Of a stretch of DNA of 64,000 bases, positions 36,924-46,348 are shown one piece after another; the stretch's first letter is position 1; every line of letters starts with the position of its first letter. Below the pieces are notes generated by a model that saw nothing but the letters and a program-made list of their open reading frames with translations, made no database searches and had not been told where the DNA came from. The DNA lies in NCBI RefSeq assembly GCF_040931995.1, contig NZ_CP162412.1, forward strand, positions 434,001-498,000, in the 5' to 3' direction. Both the position numbers and the translations under genes were made by a program. This stretch comes from Pelagovum sp. HNIBRBA483 (GTDB lineage Bacteria > Pseudomonadota > Alphaproteobacteria > Rhodobacterales > Rhodobacteraceae).

Positions 36924-37394
36924 ATGCGGGTTCATATAGTTGCTGTGGGCCGCCTGCGGGCCGGCCCCGAGCGCGACCTTCTCGACGATTACCTGACAAG
37001 ATTTGACCGTACCGGCCGCGCTTTGGCGTTGGGGCCGGCTCAGGTCATTGAAGTTGAGGATAAGAAGGGTGGCGGCATGGCGGCGGAGGCTGCTTTGCTG
37101 TCGAAGGCTATCCCCAGTGGCGCGCTGATCTGCGTGATGGACGAGCGGGGCAAGGTGATGACCTCGCCCGCCTTCGCGGATCAGCTGGGCGGTTGGCGGG
37201 ATCAGGGGCGGCAAGATGTGGCCTTTGTGATCGGCGGCGCGGATGGGCTGGACCCCAGTTTGCGCGGGCAGGCGGATGCTGCGCTTTCATTTGGCAAGAT
37301 GGTGTGGCCGCATATGCTGGTGCGGGTGATGCTTTCGGAGCAGCTTTATCGCGCGGCTTCCATCCTCGCGGGAAGCCCGTATCATCGGGCGTGA
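36924..37394 (+). CDS. rlmH: 23S rRNA (pseudouridine-1915-N3)-methyltransferase
   Basis: A 156-aa SPOUT methyltransferase that modifies pseudouridine 1915 in 23S rRNA helix 69. Seen: MRVHIVAVGRL, VMDERGKVMTSPAFADQL, the SAM-binding VAFVIGGADGLDPS and the C-terminal LLSEQLYRAASILAGSPYHR-type end. Length is exact for the family. Co-transcribed with rsfS. Confidence 0.94.
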   Translation: MRVHIVAVGRLRAGPERDLLDDYLTRFDRTGRALALGPAQVIEVEDKKGGGMAAEAALLSKAIPSGALICVMDERGKVMTSPAFADQLGGWRDQGRQDVAFVIGGADGLDPSLRGQADAALSFGKMVWPHMLVRVMLSEQLYRAASILAGSPYHRA

Positions 37395-37440
37395 CAAGCG
37401 CCCACCGGTCCGGTAGCGCTGGCGGAAACCAGAGGGGGCA

Positions 37441-38277
37441 ATGACCATGCAGATCGTTTCGGAAAACCGGTGTTTTGGCGGCATTCAGGGTGTTTACAAG
37501 CATAACTCGAAGAGTTGCGGTGGAGAGATGACCTTTGGTCTTTTCCTGCCGGAAGAAGCCAAGGAAGGGCCGGTGCCGGTGCTGTGGTACCTTTCGGGCC
37601 TGACCTGTACCCACGAGAATGCGATGGTTAAGGCTGGTGCGCAGCAATGGGCCGCCGAGCAAGGCATTGCATTGTGCTTTCCCGATACCAGCCCGCGTGG
37701 TGAAGGCGTTGCAGATGATGAGGCCTATGACCTTGGCAAAGGGGCAGGCTTTTATGTGAATGCGACGCAAGACCCTTGGGCGCCGCATTTCCAGATGTGG
37801 GATTATGTTGCGCAGGAATTGCCGGACGTGATCACTGACCAATTTGCGATTGACCCCGACCGGCAGGCAATCACTGGCCATTCGATGGGCGGGCAGGGCG
37901 CATTGACGCTGGCGATGGGGTTGAAGGGGCGGTTCCGGTCGGTTTCGGCCTTTTCGCCGATTTGCCACCCGACGCAGAGCGATTGGGGCCGCAAGCAGTT
38001 GTCGGCCTATCTCGGGACCGACGAAAGTGCATGGGCGCCGCATGATGCGTCTCTCTTGATGAGGGAAGTCGGTTTTGACGGGGAGATTTTGATTGATGTC
38101 GGCACCGACGACCAGTTCTGGGATCTGCTGAAGATTGGCGCGATGGCGGATGCGATGAGCGAACGCCGGCAGGCGGGGCAGTTGCGGCTGCAAAGCGGCT
38201 ATGACCATTCCTATTTCTTTGTCTCGAGCTTCATCGAAGAGCATGTCGCTTTCCATGCTGAGGCGCTTTGGCGGTGA
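37441..38277 (+). CDS. fghA: S-formylglutathione hydrolase
   Basis: A 278-aa alpha/beta-hydrolase of the esterase D family that cleaves S-formylglutathione to formate and glutathione, completing glutathione-dependent formaldehyde oxidation started by FrmA (10737). Catalytic triad: S148 in GHSMGG, D224 (or D223) in DVGTDDQF, H256 in [10 protein letters not shown]56 in SGLTCTHEN is the conserved regulatory cysteine. GGGGGC precedes the ATG. It is not near frmA in this genome; downstream UPF0178 overlaps it. Confidence 0.95.
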   Translation: MTMQIVSENRCFGGIQGVYKHNSKSCGGEMTFGLFLPEEAKEGPVPVLWYLSGLTCTHENAMVKAGAQQWAAEQGIALCFPDTSPRGEGVADDEAYDLGKGAGFYVNATQDPWAPHFQMWDYVAQELPDVITDQFAIDPDRQAITGHSMGGQGALTLAMGLKGRFRSVSAFSPICHPTQSDWGRKQLSAYLGTDESAWAPHDASLLMREVGFDGEILIDVGTDDQFWDLLKIGAMADAMSERRQAGQLRLQSGYDHSYFFVSSFIEEHVAFHAEALWR

Positions 38278-38726
38278 TTTATGTGGACGCCGACGCTTGC
38301 CCTGTAAAGGCAGAGGCTGAACGGGTCGCGACGCGGCACAAATTGGCGATGGTCTTGGTGTGCAATGGTGGCATCAGGCCCTCGCCCAATCCGCTTGTTG
38401 AAACGGTGATCGTGCCAGAGGGGCCGGATGTAGCCGATAAATGGATCGCCGAACGCGCCACGGTGGGGGATGTCGTGGTGACTAATGATATCCCGCTCGC
38501 GGCGCGCTGCGTTGAGGGCGGCGCCTTGGTCATCAAGCCGGACGGCGAAATGCTCACAGACAAGAATGTGGGCCAAGCCTTGGCCACCCGTGATCTGATG
38601 ACGGATCTGCGCGCGGCGGACCCGTTCCGGCAAGGTGGCGGCAGGGCCTTTTCCAAAGCGGATCGTGCGCGGTTTCTGGATGGTTTGGAGCGGGCCGTTC
38701 GCAAGGCAATGTCGCTCAAGGGGTAG
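38268..38726 (+). CDS. UPF0178 family protein (YaiI/YqxD-like)
   Basis: A 152-aa protein with the UPF0178 pattern [48 protein letters not shown] and a terminal [12 protein letters not shown]. The fold is thought to be PIN-like, with acidic residues (D in DADACP, D in TNDIPLA) that could bind metal, but function is unknown. The start is TTG at 38268, overlapping the fghA stop by 10 nt with GAGG upstream; a GTG at 38274 is also possible. Confidence 0.88.
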   Translation: MAVIYVDADACPVKAEAERVATRHKLAMVLVCNGGIRPSPNPLVETVIVPEGPDVADKWIAERATVGDVVVTNDIPLAARCVEGGALVIKPDGEMLTDKNVGQALATRDLMTDLRAADPFRQGGGRAFSKADRARFLDGLERAVRKAMSLKG

Positions 38727-38728
38727 AC

Positions 38729-39727
38729 TTGGCGCTTTTGAACCTGTTGGTTCAGATTATGTTTTCATTTGCAAAAGATAATCCGGCCCTGCTCGGGTCG
38801 GTGAGTGCCATTGTCGCGGTGATCTGTTTTTCGATCAATGACGTGGCGATTAAGTTCCTAAGCGGGGGCTATGCGCTTCATCAGGTGGTACTTATCCGCT
38901 CGTTCATCGGGGTGATCTTCCTCATGGCGGTTATTGTGCCGATGTCGGGCGGCTTGCCGGCACTCAAGACGAAGCGGCTTGGCATTCACTTCCTGCGGGG
39001 AAGCTGCGTTGTTTTTGCGAATATGGCCTTTTTCCTTGGGATTGCGGCGCTGCCATTGGCGGAAGGGGTGGCGATCTTTTTCATCAGTCCGCTGGTGATT
39101 ACTGTCTTTTCGGTGGTGTTCTTGAAAGAGCATGTCGGGCCACGGCGCTGGGTGGCGATTGCGCTTGGCTTGGTAGGTGTGGTGATCGTGTTGCGCCCCG
39201 GAACGGAGGCCTTCCAGTTTGCGGCGCTGCTGCCGTTGATGGCGGCGTTTGGATACGCGGGGCTGCATATGCTGACGCGCTATATCGGGCGGACCGAGTC
39301 TGCGGCGGCGATGTCTTTTTACATACAGATGACGTTTATCCTTGTGTCGAGCTCTCTCGGTTTGATCATGGGCGACGGAAAATTTGCAGGCGGCACGGAC
39401 CCGTCGCTGGAGTTTTTGTTCCGCGCTTGGGTGTGGCCGCCGTTGGCCGATGTCAGCATCCTCATCCTGCTGGGCGTGGTGAGCGCCCTTGGCGGGTTCT
39501 TTATTTCGCAAGCCTACCGTGTGAGCGAGGCGGCGCTGGTGGCACCGTTCGAGTATATCGCGATGCCGATGGCGATTGTGTGGGGTATCCTCGTATTTGA
39601 TGAGTGGCCTGATGGGGTGGCGCTTGCTGGTATCGCGCTGATCCTTGGCTCGGGGCTATACATGATTTGGCGTGAGGCGCGGGTGTCTAACGCCGAAGTG
39701 CCTGACACGCCGCGCTATCGTCGTTAA
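38729..39727 (+). CDS. DMT superfamily (EamA) transporter
   Basis: A 332-aa membrane protein with ten predicted helices in two EamA halves (about 20-150 and 160-315). SINDVAIKFLSGGYALHQVV and VFLKEHVGPRRWVAIALGLVG are typical. Start TTG at 38729 has AAGGGG upstream and lies 2 nt after the preceding stop; ATG 38759 is the alternative. Substrate unknown. Likely part of the run from 37441. Confidence 0.85.
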   Translation: MALLNLLVQIMFSFAKDNPALLGSVSAIVAVICFSINDVAIKFLSGGYALHQVVLIRSFIGVIFLMAVIVPMSGGLPALKTKRLGIHFLRGSCVVFANMAFFLGIAALPLAEGVAIFFISPLVITVFSVVFLKEHVGPRRWVAIALGLVGVVIVLRPGTEAFQFAALLPLMAAFGYAGLHMLTRYIGRTESAAAMSFYIQMTFILVSSSLGLIMGDGKFAGGTDPSLEFLFRAWVWPPLADVSILILLGVVSALGGFFISQAYRVSEAALVAPFEYIAMPMAIVWGILVFDEWPDGVALAGIALILGSGLYMIWREARVSNAEVPDTPRYRR

Positions 39728-39784
39728 GGCTCTTCCCCCCTGTCCGCGCTCGTGGTTAGCTGAGGAGCGGGCAGGGAGGTGCGA

Positions 39785-40405
39785 ATGGGGATTGAGGCGG
39801 TCGTTTTCGATATCGGGAACGTGTTGATCGCATGGCAGCCGGAGCGGTTTTACGACCGTGTGATCGGTGCCAAACGGCGCAAGGACATGTTTGCCGAGAT
39901 TGATCTGCACGGGATGAATGACGAGATTGATCGGGGCGGCGACTTTCATGCTGTCATTGCGGAAACGGCTGCGGCGCATCCGCGTTGGCGCGACGAGGTG
40001 ATGATGTGGCATGATCGCTGGATCGACCTTGCCTCCCCCAAGATCGACAGATCGGTGCGGTTGTTGCGGGCGTTGCGGCGCAACGGCGTGCCTGTCTTTT
40101 CGCTGACGAATTTTGGTATTGGAACGTTCGAGATCGCGCGGCGGGAGTACCCGTTTCTGGAAGAGTTTGACGAAAGCTTCGTTTCCGCGCGGCTGGGGGA
40201 GATCAAGCCTGATCCGGTGATCTATCAGATCTTGGAGGAACGATCTGGGCTTTCGGGGGCGCAACTTTTGTTCACCGACGACCGGCCCGACAACATTGCC
40301 GCAGCGGCAGCGCGGGGCTGGCAGGTACACCGCTTCGAGCGGCCAAGCGGCTGGGCGGCGGCGCTGGTGACGGCAGGATTATTGACGGAAGAGGAAGCAG
40401 AATGA
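39785..40405 (+). CDS. HAD-family hydrolase
   Basis: A 206-aa haloacid dehalogenase-type phosphatase. Motif I is FDIGNVL (first Asp D9 nucleophile; the second, usually Asp, is replaced by N as in a subgroup); motif II is SLTNFG, and motifs III/IV are GEIKPDPVIYQ and FTDDRPDN. The all-helical cap (about 20-85) is of the YihX/epoxide-hydrolase N-terminal type. Substrate unknown. GGGAGG precedes the ATG; the stop overlaps the next start by 4 nt. Confidence 0.88.
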   Translation: MGIEAVVFDIGNVLIAWQPERFYDRVIGAKRRKDMFAEIDLHGMNDEIDRGGDFHAVIAETAAAHPRWRDEVMMWHDRWIDLASPKIDRSVRLLRALRRNGVPVFSLTNFGIGTFEIARREYPFLEEFDESFVSARLGEIKPDPVIYQILEERSGLSGAQLLFTDDRPDNIAAAAARGWQVHRFERPSGWAAALVTAGLLTEEEAE

Positions 40406-41316
40406 CGCCGGAATTTATTCCTTTCGATGAGGGGGAAGCGTGTCTGGACTGGATCGGGCTGACCGATGCGATAGCGCACGGGCATGAGATGGCGCGGGCG
40501 CAAGTGAAGGATGTGTTCCTTTATGAAGCAGAAAACACGCTTTTGAACCGCTCCGCGTGGAGCGCTGAGATGGGGCTTGCGGTCAAATGCGCGACGGTCT
40601 TTCCCGGCAATCCGGCGAAGGGCAAGCCGATGATCGGTGGCGCGGTGAACCTCTTTTCGGCCGAGGATGGCGCTTTGGAGGCGATCCTTGATTTCCATCT
40701 GGTGACGAAATGGAAAACGGCGGGCGACAGCCTACTTGCGGCGCGGCGCTTGGCGCGGCCGGATAGCAAGCGCATCTTGATCGTGGGCGCGGGGACTGTG
40801 GGGCATAGCCTGCGGCAGGCATTTGGCGCGGCCTTCCCGATGGCGGAGTTCACGGTGTGGAATCGGTCGCGAGCGGGGGCCGAACGGTTTGTTGAGACGT
40901 TCCCTGATGTTGCCATCGCGGATGACTTGGAAGAGGCAGTGGCACAGGCGGACATCGTCACCTCGGCGACCATGTCCACCGAGCCGTTGATAAGGGGCGA
41001 GTGGTTTCGGCCTGGCCAGCACATCGACCTGATTGGCGCATACCGGCCTGATATGCGGGAGGTCGATGATGGCGCGATGCGACGTGCGCGGATCTTTGTG
41101 GATAGTCGCGACACGACGATCGAGCATATCGGAGAGCTGAAAATACCGATCGCGGAGGGGGTGATCAGCGCGCAGGATGTGGTGGCGGATTTCTATGATC
41201 CTGCACATTTCCGGCGGCAATCGGAGACGGAGATCACCCTTTTCAAGAATGGCGGCGGCGCGCATCTCGATTTGATGGTTAGTCGCTATATTCTGGACGC
41301 TTGGAAGCGCGGATAG
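40402..41316 (+). CDS. Ornithine cyclodeaminase / mu-crystallin family protein
   Basis: A 304-aa NAD(P)-binding enzyme. Family segments include GLAVKCATVFPGNPAKGKP, the Rossmann motif ILIVGAGTVGHSL (about 124-136), VTSATMSTEPLI and LIGAYRPDMREVDD. The lysine equivalent to the substrate-binding K is in AVKCAT. Members include ornithine cyclodeaminase, alanine dehydrogenase and imine reductases, so the substrate is open. It is translationally coupled to the HAD gene. Confidence 0.88.
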   Translation: MTPEFIPFDEGEACLDWIGLTDAIAHGHEMARAQVKDVFLYEAENTLLNRSAWSAEMGLAVKCATVFPGNPAKGKPMIGGAVNLFSAEDGALEAILDFHLVTKWKTAGDSLLAARRLARPDSKRILIVGAGTVGHSLRQAFGAAFPMAEFTVWNRSRAGAERFVETFPDVAIADDLEEAVAQADIVTSATMSTEPLIRGEWFRPGQHIDLIGAYRPDMREVDDGAMRRARIFVDSRDTTIEHIGELKIPIAEGVISAQDVVADFYDPAHFRRQSETEITLFKNGGGAHLDLMVSRYILDAWKRG

Positions 41317-41325
41317 GGGCGGAAG

Positions 41326-42243
41326 ATGCTTTTGTGGTTGGGTGTTCTAGGGGTGGTATTGCTGGTGGCGGCGCCGTTCCTGTGGGATTGGACCCGCCCA
41401 ACGCCTGAGATCAGAGACGCACCGGGGGAGCTGGTTGCGCTGGGCCACGGTGCAACGCATTACCGTTGGTTCGGGCCTGAAGAGGGCCCTGTTGTGGTGG
41501 CTGTGCATGGGCTGACCACACCGATGCAGGCATGGCAGGCGGTGGCGGAGCAACTCGGGCAGGATGGCTACCGCGTGCTGTGCTACGACCTATACGGGCG
41601 CGGCTATTCGGACCCGCCTGTTGAGAAGCAGGACAAGGCGCATTTCCTTGGGCAATTGACGGATCTCCTCAGCGATCAGGGGATTGATGAGCCTTTCGTG
41701 CTGATGGGTTTTTCGATGGGCGGCGCGATCGTGACGGATTTTGCTGCCGCGCAGCCGGCGCGGGTGGCGCAGTTGGTGCTGGTGGCGCCGGCGGGCATCA
41801 CGCAGACGTCATGGGACGTCGCCGCGCAGAAAGGCGCACGAGCGCTGTGGAATGCTTGGGTGTTCTTTGGCGTGAAACGGGTCGCTTTCTTGCGGGATCT
41901 CAAGAAGGCGGCGGGCCAGCCGAGCGAGGTTGCGAATATTGTACCGACGCAGATTTGGCAGCTTAATCAAGCGGGCTTTTGGCCTGCGGTGCGGTCAAGC
42001 GGGCGGGATTTCTTGGGAGCTGAGCACGCGGAAGCGCATCGGGTGATCCGCGACCACGACATCCCTGTTCTGGCGATATGGGCAGAAGAGGATGATGTGA
42101 TCCCTCTTGCGAATATGGGCAAATTTGCGCGGTGGAACCCGAAAGCCCAACATGAAGTGATCAGGGGCGCGGATCATGCGGTGGCGTATACGCATGGGCG
42201 CGAGATCGCGGCCCTTGTGAAGGCGCGGATCGAGGCGCTTTAG
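41326..42243 (+). CDS. Membrane-anchored alpha/beta hydrolase
   Basis: A 305-aa protein with an N-terminal helix (about 1-20, LLWLGVLGVVLLVAAPFLW) serving as anchor or signal. The hydrolase core shows AVHGLTTPMQAW (oxyanion region), the nucleophile elbow GFSMGGA (serine about 129), an acid in WAEEDDVIP and a histidine in GADHAVAYTHG. Typical of esterases or lipases with unknown substrate. Starts 9 nt after the preceding gene; its stop overlaps the MFS stop on the other strand. Confidence 0.85.
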   Translation: MLLWLGVLGVVLLVAAPFLWDWTRPTPEIRDAPGELVALGHGATHYRWFGPEEGPVVVAVHGLTTPMQAWQAVAEQLGQDGYRVLCYDLYGRGYSDPPVEKQDKAHFLGQLTDLLSDQGIDEPFVLMGFSMGGAIVTDFAAAQPARVAQLVLVAPAGITQTSWDVAAQKGARALWNAWVFFGVKRVAFLRDLKKAAGQPSEVANIVPTQIWQLNQAGFWPAVRSSGRDFLGAEHAEAHRVIRDHDIPVLAIWAEEDDVIPLANMGKFARWNPKAQHEVIRGADHAVAYTHGREIAALVKARIEAL

Positions 42244-43481
42244 GCTGCTAATGGCCGCGGGGTGCTTTTCTCGCGGATGGGCAGGTGAATAAGCGCTGAG
42301 AAAGCCCCGACCCCGATACCGACCCACCAGACATGCGTATAGGTGCCGTAGATATCGTAGAGCCGTCCGCCTAGCCAGACGCCAAGGAAGCTGCCCAACT
42401 GGTGGCTGAAGAAAACGATGCCGTAGAGCGTCCCCATATAGCGCAGCCCGTAGATATGGGCGATGAGGCCGGAAGTGAGCGGGACGGTTGCCAGCCAGAG
42501 GCTCCCCATCAGCAGGGAAAAGACGATGACCGTGGTTGGGGTCATTGGGGTCATGATGAACCATGCCGCCACGATGGTACGGCCCAGATAGATACTGGCG
42601 AGCAGGTACTTTTTCGAGAAGCGTTTGCCCGCCCAGCCAGCGGCTATGGTGCCAGCGATATTGGCGACACCGATCAGCGAGATGGCAATCGCGCCGAGCG
42701 CTGATGTGGTGGAGATGCCCATGCTCGTGAGAATGCCGCCCGTTGCGATGGGGCCGCACATTTCGGTGACGAAAGCGGGGAAATGGGCGGTGATGAAAGC
42801 GAGCTGATAGCCGCAGGAAAAGAACCCGAGGAAGATCATCGTATAAGAAGGGTCGCGGAAGGCGCGGGTGAGCAGGGCGCCGATGCTTTCCTCCAATTCT
42901 GCGCGGGAGGCTTGCGCTGGTGCTCGCATGAACGGGAGCATCAGGAGTGAGGCGAGGATTGCGATGGCAAAGACGATGAATACCATTTGCCATGACATGA
43001 ACCCGAGAAGGTATTCGGCCAGCGGTGCGCCAAAGACCTGACCCGCGGACCCTGCGGCGGTGGCGATGGCCATCGACATGGAGCGGTTTTCGTCCGAGCT
43101 GGCGCGCCCGACAACGGCGAGGATCACCCCGAAGCCGGTGCCAGCGATGCCGAAACCGACCAAAATCTCGTACATCTGGTGCGCAATGGGGGTGGTGGCC
43201 CCTGCTGAAAGCAGGAGGCCAAGCGCATAGGCTACGGCGCCCATGATGATGGCTTTTCGATCCCCGATCCGCTCGGCAATCGCGCCAAAGATCGGCTGGC
43301 CGATCCCCCAAGCGAGGTTTTGAATGGCGATGGCGAGGCTGAAATCAGCGCGCATCCAGCCGAAATCCTCAGCGATGGGGATTTGAAACACCCCGAATGA
43401 GGCGCGGACGGCAAAGCCGATCAGGACGATCAGGCTGCCGACGATCAAAACGGGGGTGAAAAGAGGCGCGGATTTTTGCAT
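42240..43481 (-). CDS. Major facilitator superfamily transporter
   Basis: A 413-aa inner-membrane carrier with 12 hydrophobic helices. The MFS loop motif is present in a loose form (AERIGDRKAIIMG) between helices 2 and 3. GFAVRASFGVFQIPIAEDFGW resembles the oxalate:formate/monocarboxylate-type subgroup. Substrate not deducible. Convergent with the alpha/beta hydrolase gene and followed upstream by a 48-nt gap to the GNAT gene. Confidence 0.85.
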   Translation of the reverse strand: MQKSAPLFTPVLIVGSLIVLIGFAVRASFGVFQIPIAEDFGWMRADFSLAIAIQNLAWGIGQPIFGAIAERIGDRKAIIMGAVAYALGLLLSAGATTPIAHQMYEILVGFGIAGTGFGVILAVVGRASSDENRSMSMAIATAAGSAGQVFGAPLAEYLLGFMSWQMVFIVFAIAILASLLMLPFMRAPAQASRAELEESIGALLTRAFRDPSYTMIFLGFFSCGYQLAFITAHFPAFVTEMCGPIATGGILTSMGISTTSALGAIAISLIGVANIAGTIAAGWAGKRFSKKYLLASIYLGRTIVAAWFIMTPMTPTTVIVFSLLMGSLWLATVPLTSGLIAHIYGLRYMGTLYGIVFFSHQLGSFLGVWLGGRLYDIYGTYTHVWWVGIGVGAFSALIHLPIREKSTPRPLAA

Positions 43482-43529
43482 GGCAAGACATGACGCCGGA
43501 ATTGCAGCAGCGTCAATATATTTGACGGC

Positions 43530-44021
43530 CTATCGGGGCGAAGACCGCCAGCCGATTAGAATATCAGTGACATCGTCCGGCCCGTTGGGTCCTTCGACCT
43601 CCGCCAGCTCTATTCCACCGAGATGGCGATAGAAGGCGCGGGCCTGCACATTGGTGGACAGGCAGAGCGCGGTGAAAGGGTGGCGATACGCGGTCGCCAT
43701 CAATCGGCGCCCGAGGCCGCGGCCTTGCGCGGCGCGAACGAGATAAAGTGCGAAGAGGAATTCAGGATACTGTGCTGCATGGGCGGGGTCTGGCTGGGGG
43801 CCGACCTGCACGAAGCCCATGTGGGGGATCAGGTAGGTGCGTTTGGCAGTATCGGCGAGCTGGTTGCGCCACTGCTGCTGGCGAACGTCGAAGGAGCGGG
43901 CGTCGATCTCCGGTTCGGGGAGGAGGCCGCGATAGGTTTCATCCCATGCCTGCACATGCAAAGCTGCGATGGCGTCCGCGTCGGCGGGTGTGGCCAAACG
44001 CGGCGCGGCGGCCTCAGCCAT
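43530..44021 (-). CDS. GNAT family N-acetyltransferase
   Basis: A 163-aa acetyltransferase. N-terminal ATPADADAIAALHVQAWDETYRGLL is typical of the family, and motif A is LVRAAQGRGLGRRLM (around residue 95-109), followed by LSTNVQARAFYRHLGG. Substrate unknown. Its start overlaps the map stop by 8 nt, so it is translated from the sfsA-map message. Confidence 0.86.
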   Translation of the reverse strand: MAEAAAPRLATPADADAIAALHVQAWDETYRGLLPEPEIDARSFDVRQQQWRNQLADTAKRTYLIPHMGFVQVGPQPDPAHAAQYPEFLFALYLVRAAQGRGLGRRLMATAYRHPFTALCLSTNVQARAFYRHLGGIELAEVEGPNGPDDVTDILIGWRSSPR

Positions 44022-44823
44022 AGGTCGGGTGGAAGCGGCCCGATGGCGAGAGGGTGAAGATATCGCAGCCGTCGGCGGTGATCCCGATGGAATGTTCGAA
44101 CTGGGCCGAGAGAGATTTGTCGCGGGTCACGGCTGTCCAGTCATCGGCAAGAACCTTGGTTTCGGGGCGACCGAGATTAACCATCGGCTCGATTGTGAAG
44201 AACATGCCTTCTTCAAGGGTCGAGCCGGTGCCGGGACGCCCGTAGTGCAGGACGTTCGGCGGGGCGTGGAATACGAGCCCAAGCCCGTGGCCGCAGAAAT
44301 CGCGGACGACCGACATGCGGTTCTTTTCGACATAGGATTGGATCGCGTGCCCGATATCGCCGAAAGTGTTGCCGGGGCGGGCGGCTTCGATCCCTTTCAT
44401 CAGCGAGTCATGGGTGACTTGAATCAGGCGCTCGGCTTTGCGGCTCAGGGAGCCTGCGACATACATGCGGCTGGTATCGCCGAACCAGCCATCGACGATA
44501 ACGGTGACGTCGATATTCAGGATGTCGCCGTTCTTCAGTACTTTGTCCCCCGGAATGCCGTGACAGACGACGTGATTGACGCTGATGCATGAGGCGTGAT
44601 GGTAGCCTTTGTAGCCGATGGTGGCGGAGGTCGAGCCTGAGGCTTCGACCATTTCGGTGATCAGTTTGTCGATCTGGCCTGTTGTTTGACCGGGAAAGAC
44701 GTGCGGCGCGATATCATCAAGGATTTGCGCGGCGACTTTGCCTGCCGCGTGCATGCCGGCGAAATCGGCCTCCTGATAGATGCGGATGCCATCTTTGGTC
44801 ACTGTTGCCTTGCCGTCGCTCAC
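44014..44823 (-). CDS. map: Type I methionine aminopeptidase
   Basis: A 269-aa metalloenzyme that removes the initiator methionine. Family stretches: YHHASCISVNHVVCHGIP (H in the substrate pocket), NIDVTVIVDGWFGDTSRM (two metal aspartates), DFCGHGLGLVFH (metal histidine) and MFFTIEPMVN (metal glutamate). Length is standard. Lies 55 nt after sfsA on the same strand. Confidence 0.96.
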   Translation of the reverse strand: MSDGKATVTKDGIRIYQEADFAGMHAAGKVAAQILDDIAPHVFPGQTTGQIDKLITEMVEASGSTSATIGYKGYHHASCISVNHVVCHGIPGDKVLKNGDILNIDVTVIVDGWFGDTSRMYVAGSLSRKAERLIQVTHDSLMKGIEAARPGNTFGDIGHAIQSYVEKNRMSVVRDFCGHGLGLVFHAPPNVLHYGRPGTGSTLEEGMFFTIEPMVNLGRPETKVLADDWTAVTRDKSLSAQFEHSIGITADGCDIFTLSPSGRFHPTYG

Positions 44824-44878
44824 TTGAGAACCTCATGCTTCGTTCCAAGGGGCACATAAGCGAAAGTGGCGGGATGTT

Positions 44879-45583
44879 CTAGACCCGCAGCGGGATGGGT
44901 TTGCCGATGGTGATACCTTCGGGAGAAATCTGTGCGTCGTAACACATTGCCTCGACCCCTGCGGCGCGGGCGGCGGCGGAGGCAGCGGCGTAGGCCGGAT
45001 CGAGATCGGCGGCGAGGGTCATCGCCGTGCAATCGGTGCGCTGAACGAGGTAGAACATCACCGCGCGGTGGCCTTGGGCGACCATTTCCGCCAGTTCACC
45101 CAGATGCTTTGCGCCGCGCGTGGTGACGCCGTCAGGGAATTCGGCCAGCCCTGCGTGCCTGCTGAGGGTGACGCTTTTCACTTCGATATAGGCATCGGGC
45201 AGCCCCTCTGCCTGCAAGAGGAAGTCGATCCGGCTGGATTGACCGTAGCGCACCTCGGGCCGCACTGAAGTGTAGGCTGCGAGTTCGGGAATGCTGCCCG
45301 ATTCCAGCGCCAGTTTGAGCGCTCGGTTCGGCACGGCAGTATCGACGCCGGTGAAATGGCCATTTTCATGATCGACCAGCCGCCAGCCGAATTTGAGCTT
45401 TTTCTTCGGATCGTCGTTCGGCTCCAGCCAGATGCGCGTGTCGGGCGCGGCGAGCCCCAGCATCGAGCCGGGATTGGCGCAATGGGCGGTGATTTCGCGC
45501 CCATCGTCAAGGCGACAATCGGCGAGGAACCGTTTGTAACGGCGGATCAGGCGAGCGGGCACGAGAGGAGTGGAAAAGCGCAT
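44879..45583 (-). CDS. sfsA: Sugar fermentation stimulation protein SfsA
   Basis: A 234-aa SfsA family protein, DNA-binding in E. coli but with a nuclease-like domain and uncertain role. Seen: LVPARLIRRYKRFLADC, HCANPGSMLGL, RIDFLLQ, AYIEVKSVTL, and GATRGAKHL-like VTTRGAKHLGEL, all SfsA hallmarks. The D and ExK residues (DFLL, EVK) form the nuclease-like site. First gene of the sfsA-map-GNAT group. Confidence 0.93.
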   Translation of the reverse strand: MRFSTPLVPARLIRRYKRFLADCRLDDGREITAHCANPGSMLGLAAPDTRIWLEPNDDPKKKLKFGWRLVDHENGHFTGVDTAVPNRALKLALESGSIPELAAYTSVRPEVRYGQSSRIDFLLQAEGLPDAYIEVKSVTLSRHAGLAEFPDGVTTRGAKHLGELAEMVAQGHRAVMFYLVQRTDCTAMTLAADLDPAYAAASAAARAAGVEAMCYDAQISPEGITIGKPIPLRV

Positions 45584-45622
45584 AGGGCAGGCCTATACCC
45601 AATGCTGAGACAGAGGAGAAGT

Positions 45623-46348
45623 ATGATGCCAAATCCCACCGCCGCGATGCTTGTGATCGGGGACGAGATACTTTCGGGCCGCACCCGTGACGCCAATATG
45701 CATTTCCTCGCGGGCGAGCTGACCAAGCGCGGCATTGACCTGAAGGAAGTGCGCGTCGTCAGCGATGATCAAGCGGCCATCGTGGCGGCGGTGCGGGCGC
45801 TGAGCGATGCCTATGAGCATGTGTTCACCAGCGGTGGAATAGGGCCGACGCATGATGACATCACCGCCGACTGCGTGGCGGAAGCCTTTGGCGATCATAT
45901 CGATGTGCGCGAAGATGCGCGGGCGATCTTGCAGGCGCGTTATGATGCGAGTGGACAAGAGCTGAACGCGGCGCGGCTGCGGATGGCGCGCATCCCCGAT
46001 AGCGCGACGTTGATCGAAAACCCCGTCAGCGGTGCGCCGGGGTTCACGATCCGTAATGTGCATGTGATGGCAGGCGTGCCGAGTGTCTTTCAGGCGATGG
46101 TGGCCTCGGTTCTGCCGGGGCTGACCCGCGGCGCACCGCTGTTGAGCCAATCGCTGCGCATTGAACGCGGGGAGGGAGATATTGCGGGGCCGCTCGCGGC
46201 GCTGGCCACCGAATTTGCGGACCTGTCGATCGGGTCTTATCCGTTCCAACAGAACGGAATGTACGGCGCGAATATCGTGATCCGTGGCAGTGACGGCGCG
46301 CGGGTTGATGCCGCGATGATCCGTCTGCGGGATACATTTCCGGAATGA
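45623..46348 (+). CDS. CinA-like molybdopterin-binding domain protein
   Basis: A 241-aa protein with a MoCF/MoaB-type domain: MLVIGDEILSGRTRDANM, VRVVSDDQAAIVAAVRAL, VFTSGGIGPTHDDITADCVAE and the NPVSGAPGF, MAGVPSVFQAM segments are those of the N-terminal half of CinA. The C-terminal amidase domain of CinA is absent. It may act in nucleotide or cofactor housekeeping; competence is not implied. Two ATGs (45623, 45626) follow GAGGAGAA. A long upstream open frame antisense to sfsA is not part of the gene. Overlaps the next gene by 4 nt. Confidence 0.88.
   Translation: MMPNPTAAMLVIGDEILSGRTRDANMHFLAGELTKRGIDLKEVRVVSDDQAAIVAAVRALSDAYEHVFTSGGIGPTHDDITADCVAEAFGDHIDVREDARAILQARYDASGQELNAARLRMARIPDSATLIENPVSGAPGFTIRNVHVMAGVPSVFQAMVASVLPGLTRGAPLLSQSLRIERGEGDIAGPLAALATEFADLSIGSYPFQQNGMYGANIVIRGSDGARVDAAMIRLRDTFPE

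Noticed and set aside
41995-43311. Minus-strand open frame (438 aa) overlapping the MFS gene in another frame
   Set aside because: His/Arg/Pro-rich translation typical of an out-of-frame reading; the MFS frame has clear membrane helices.
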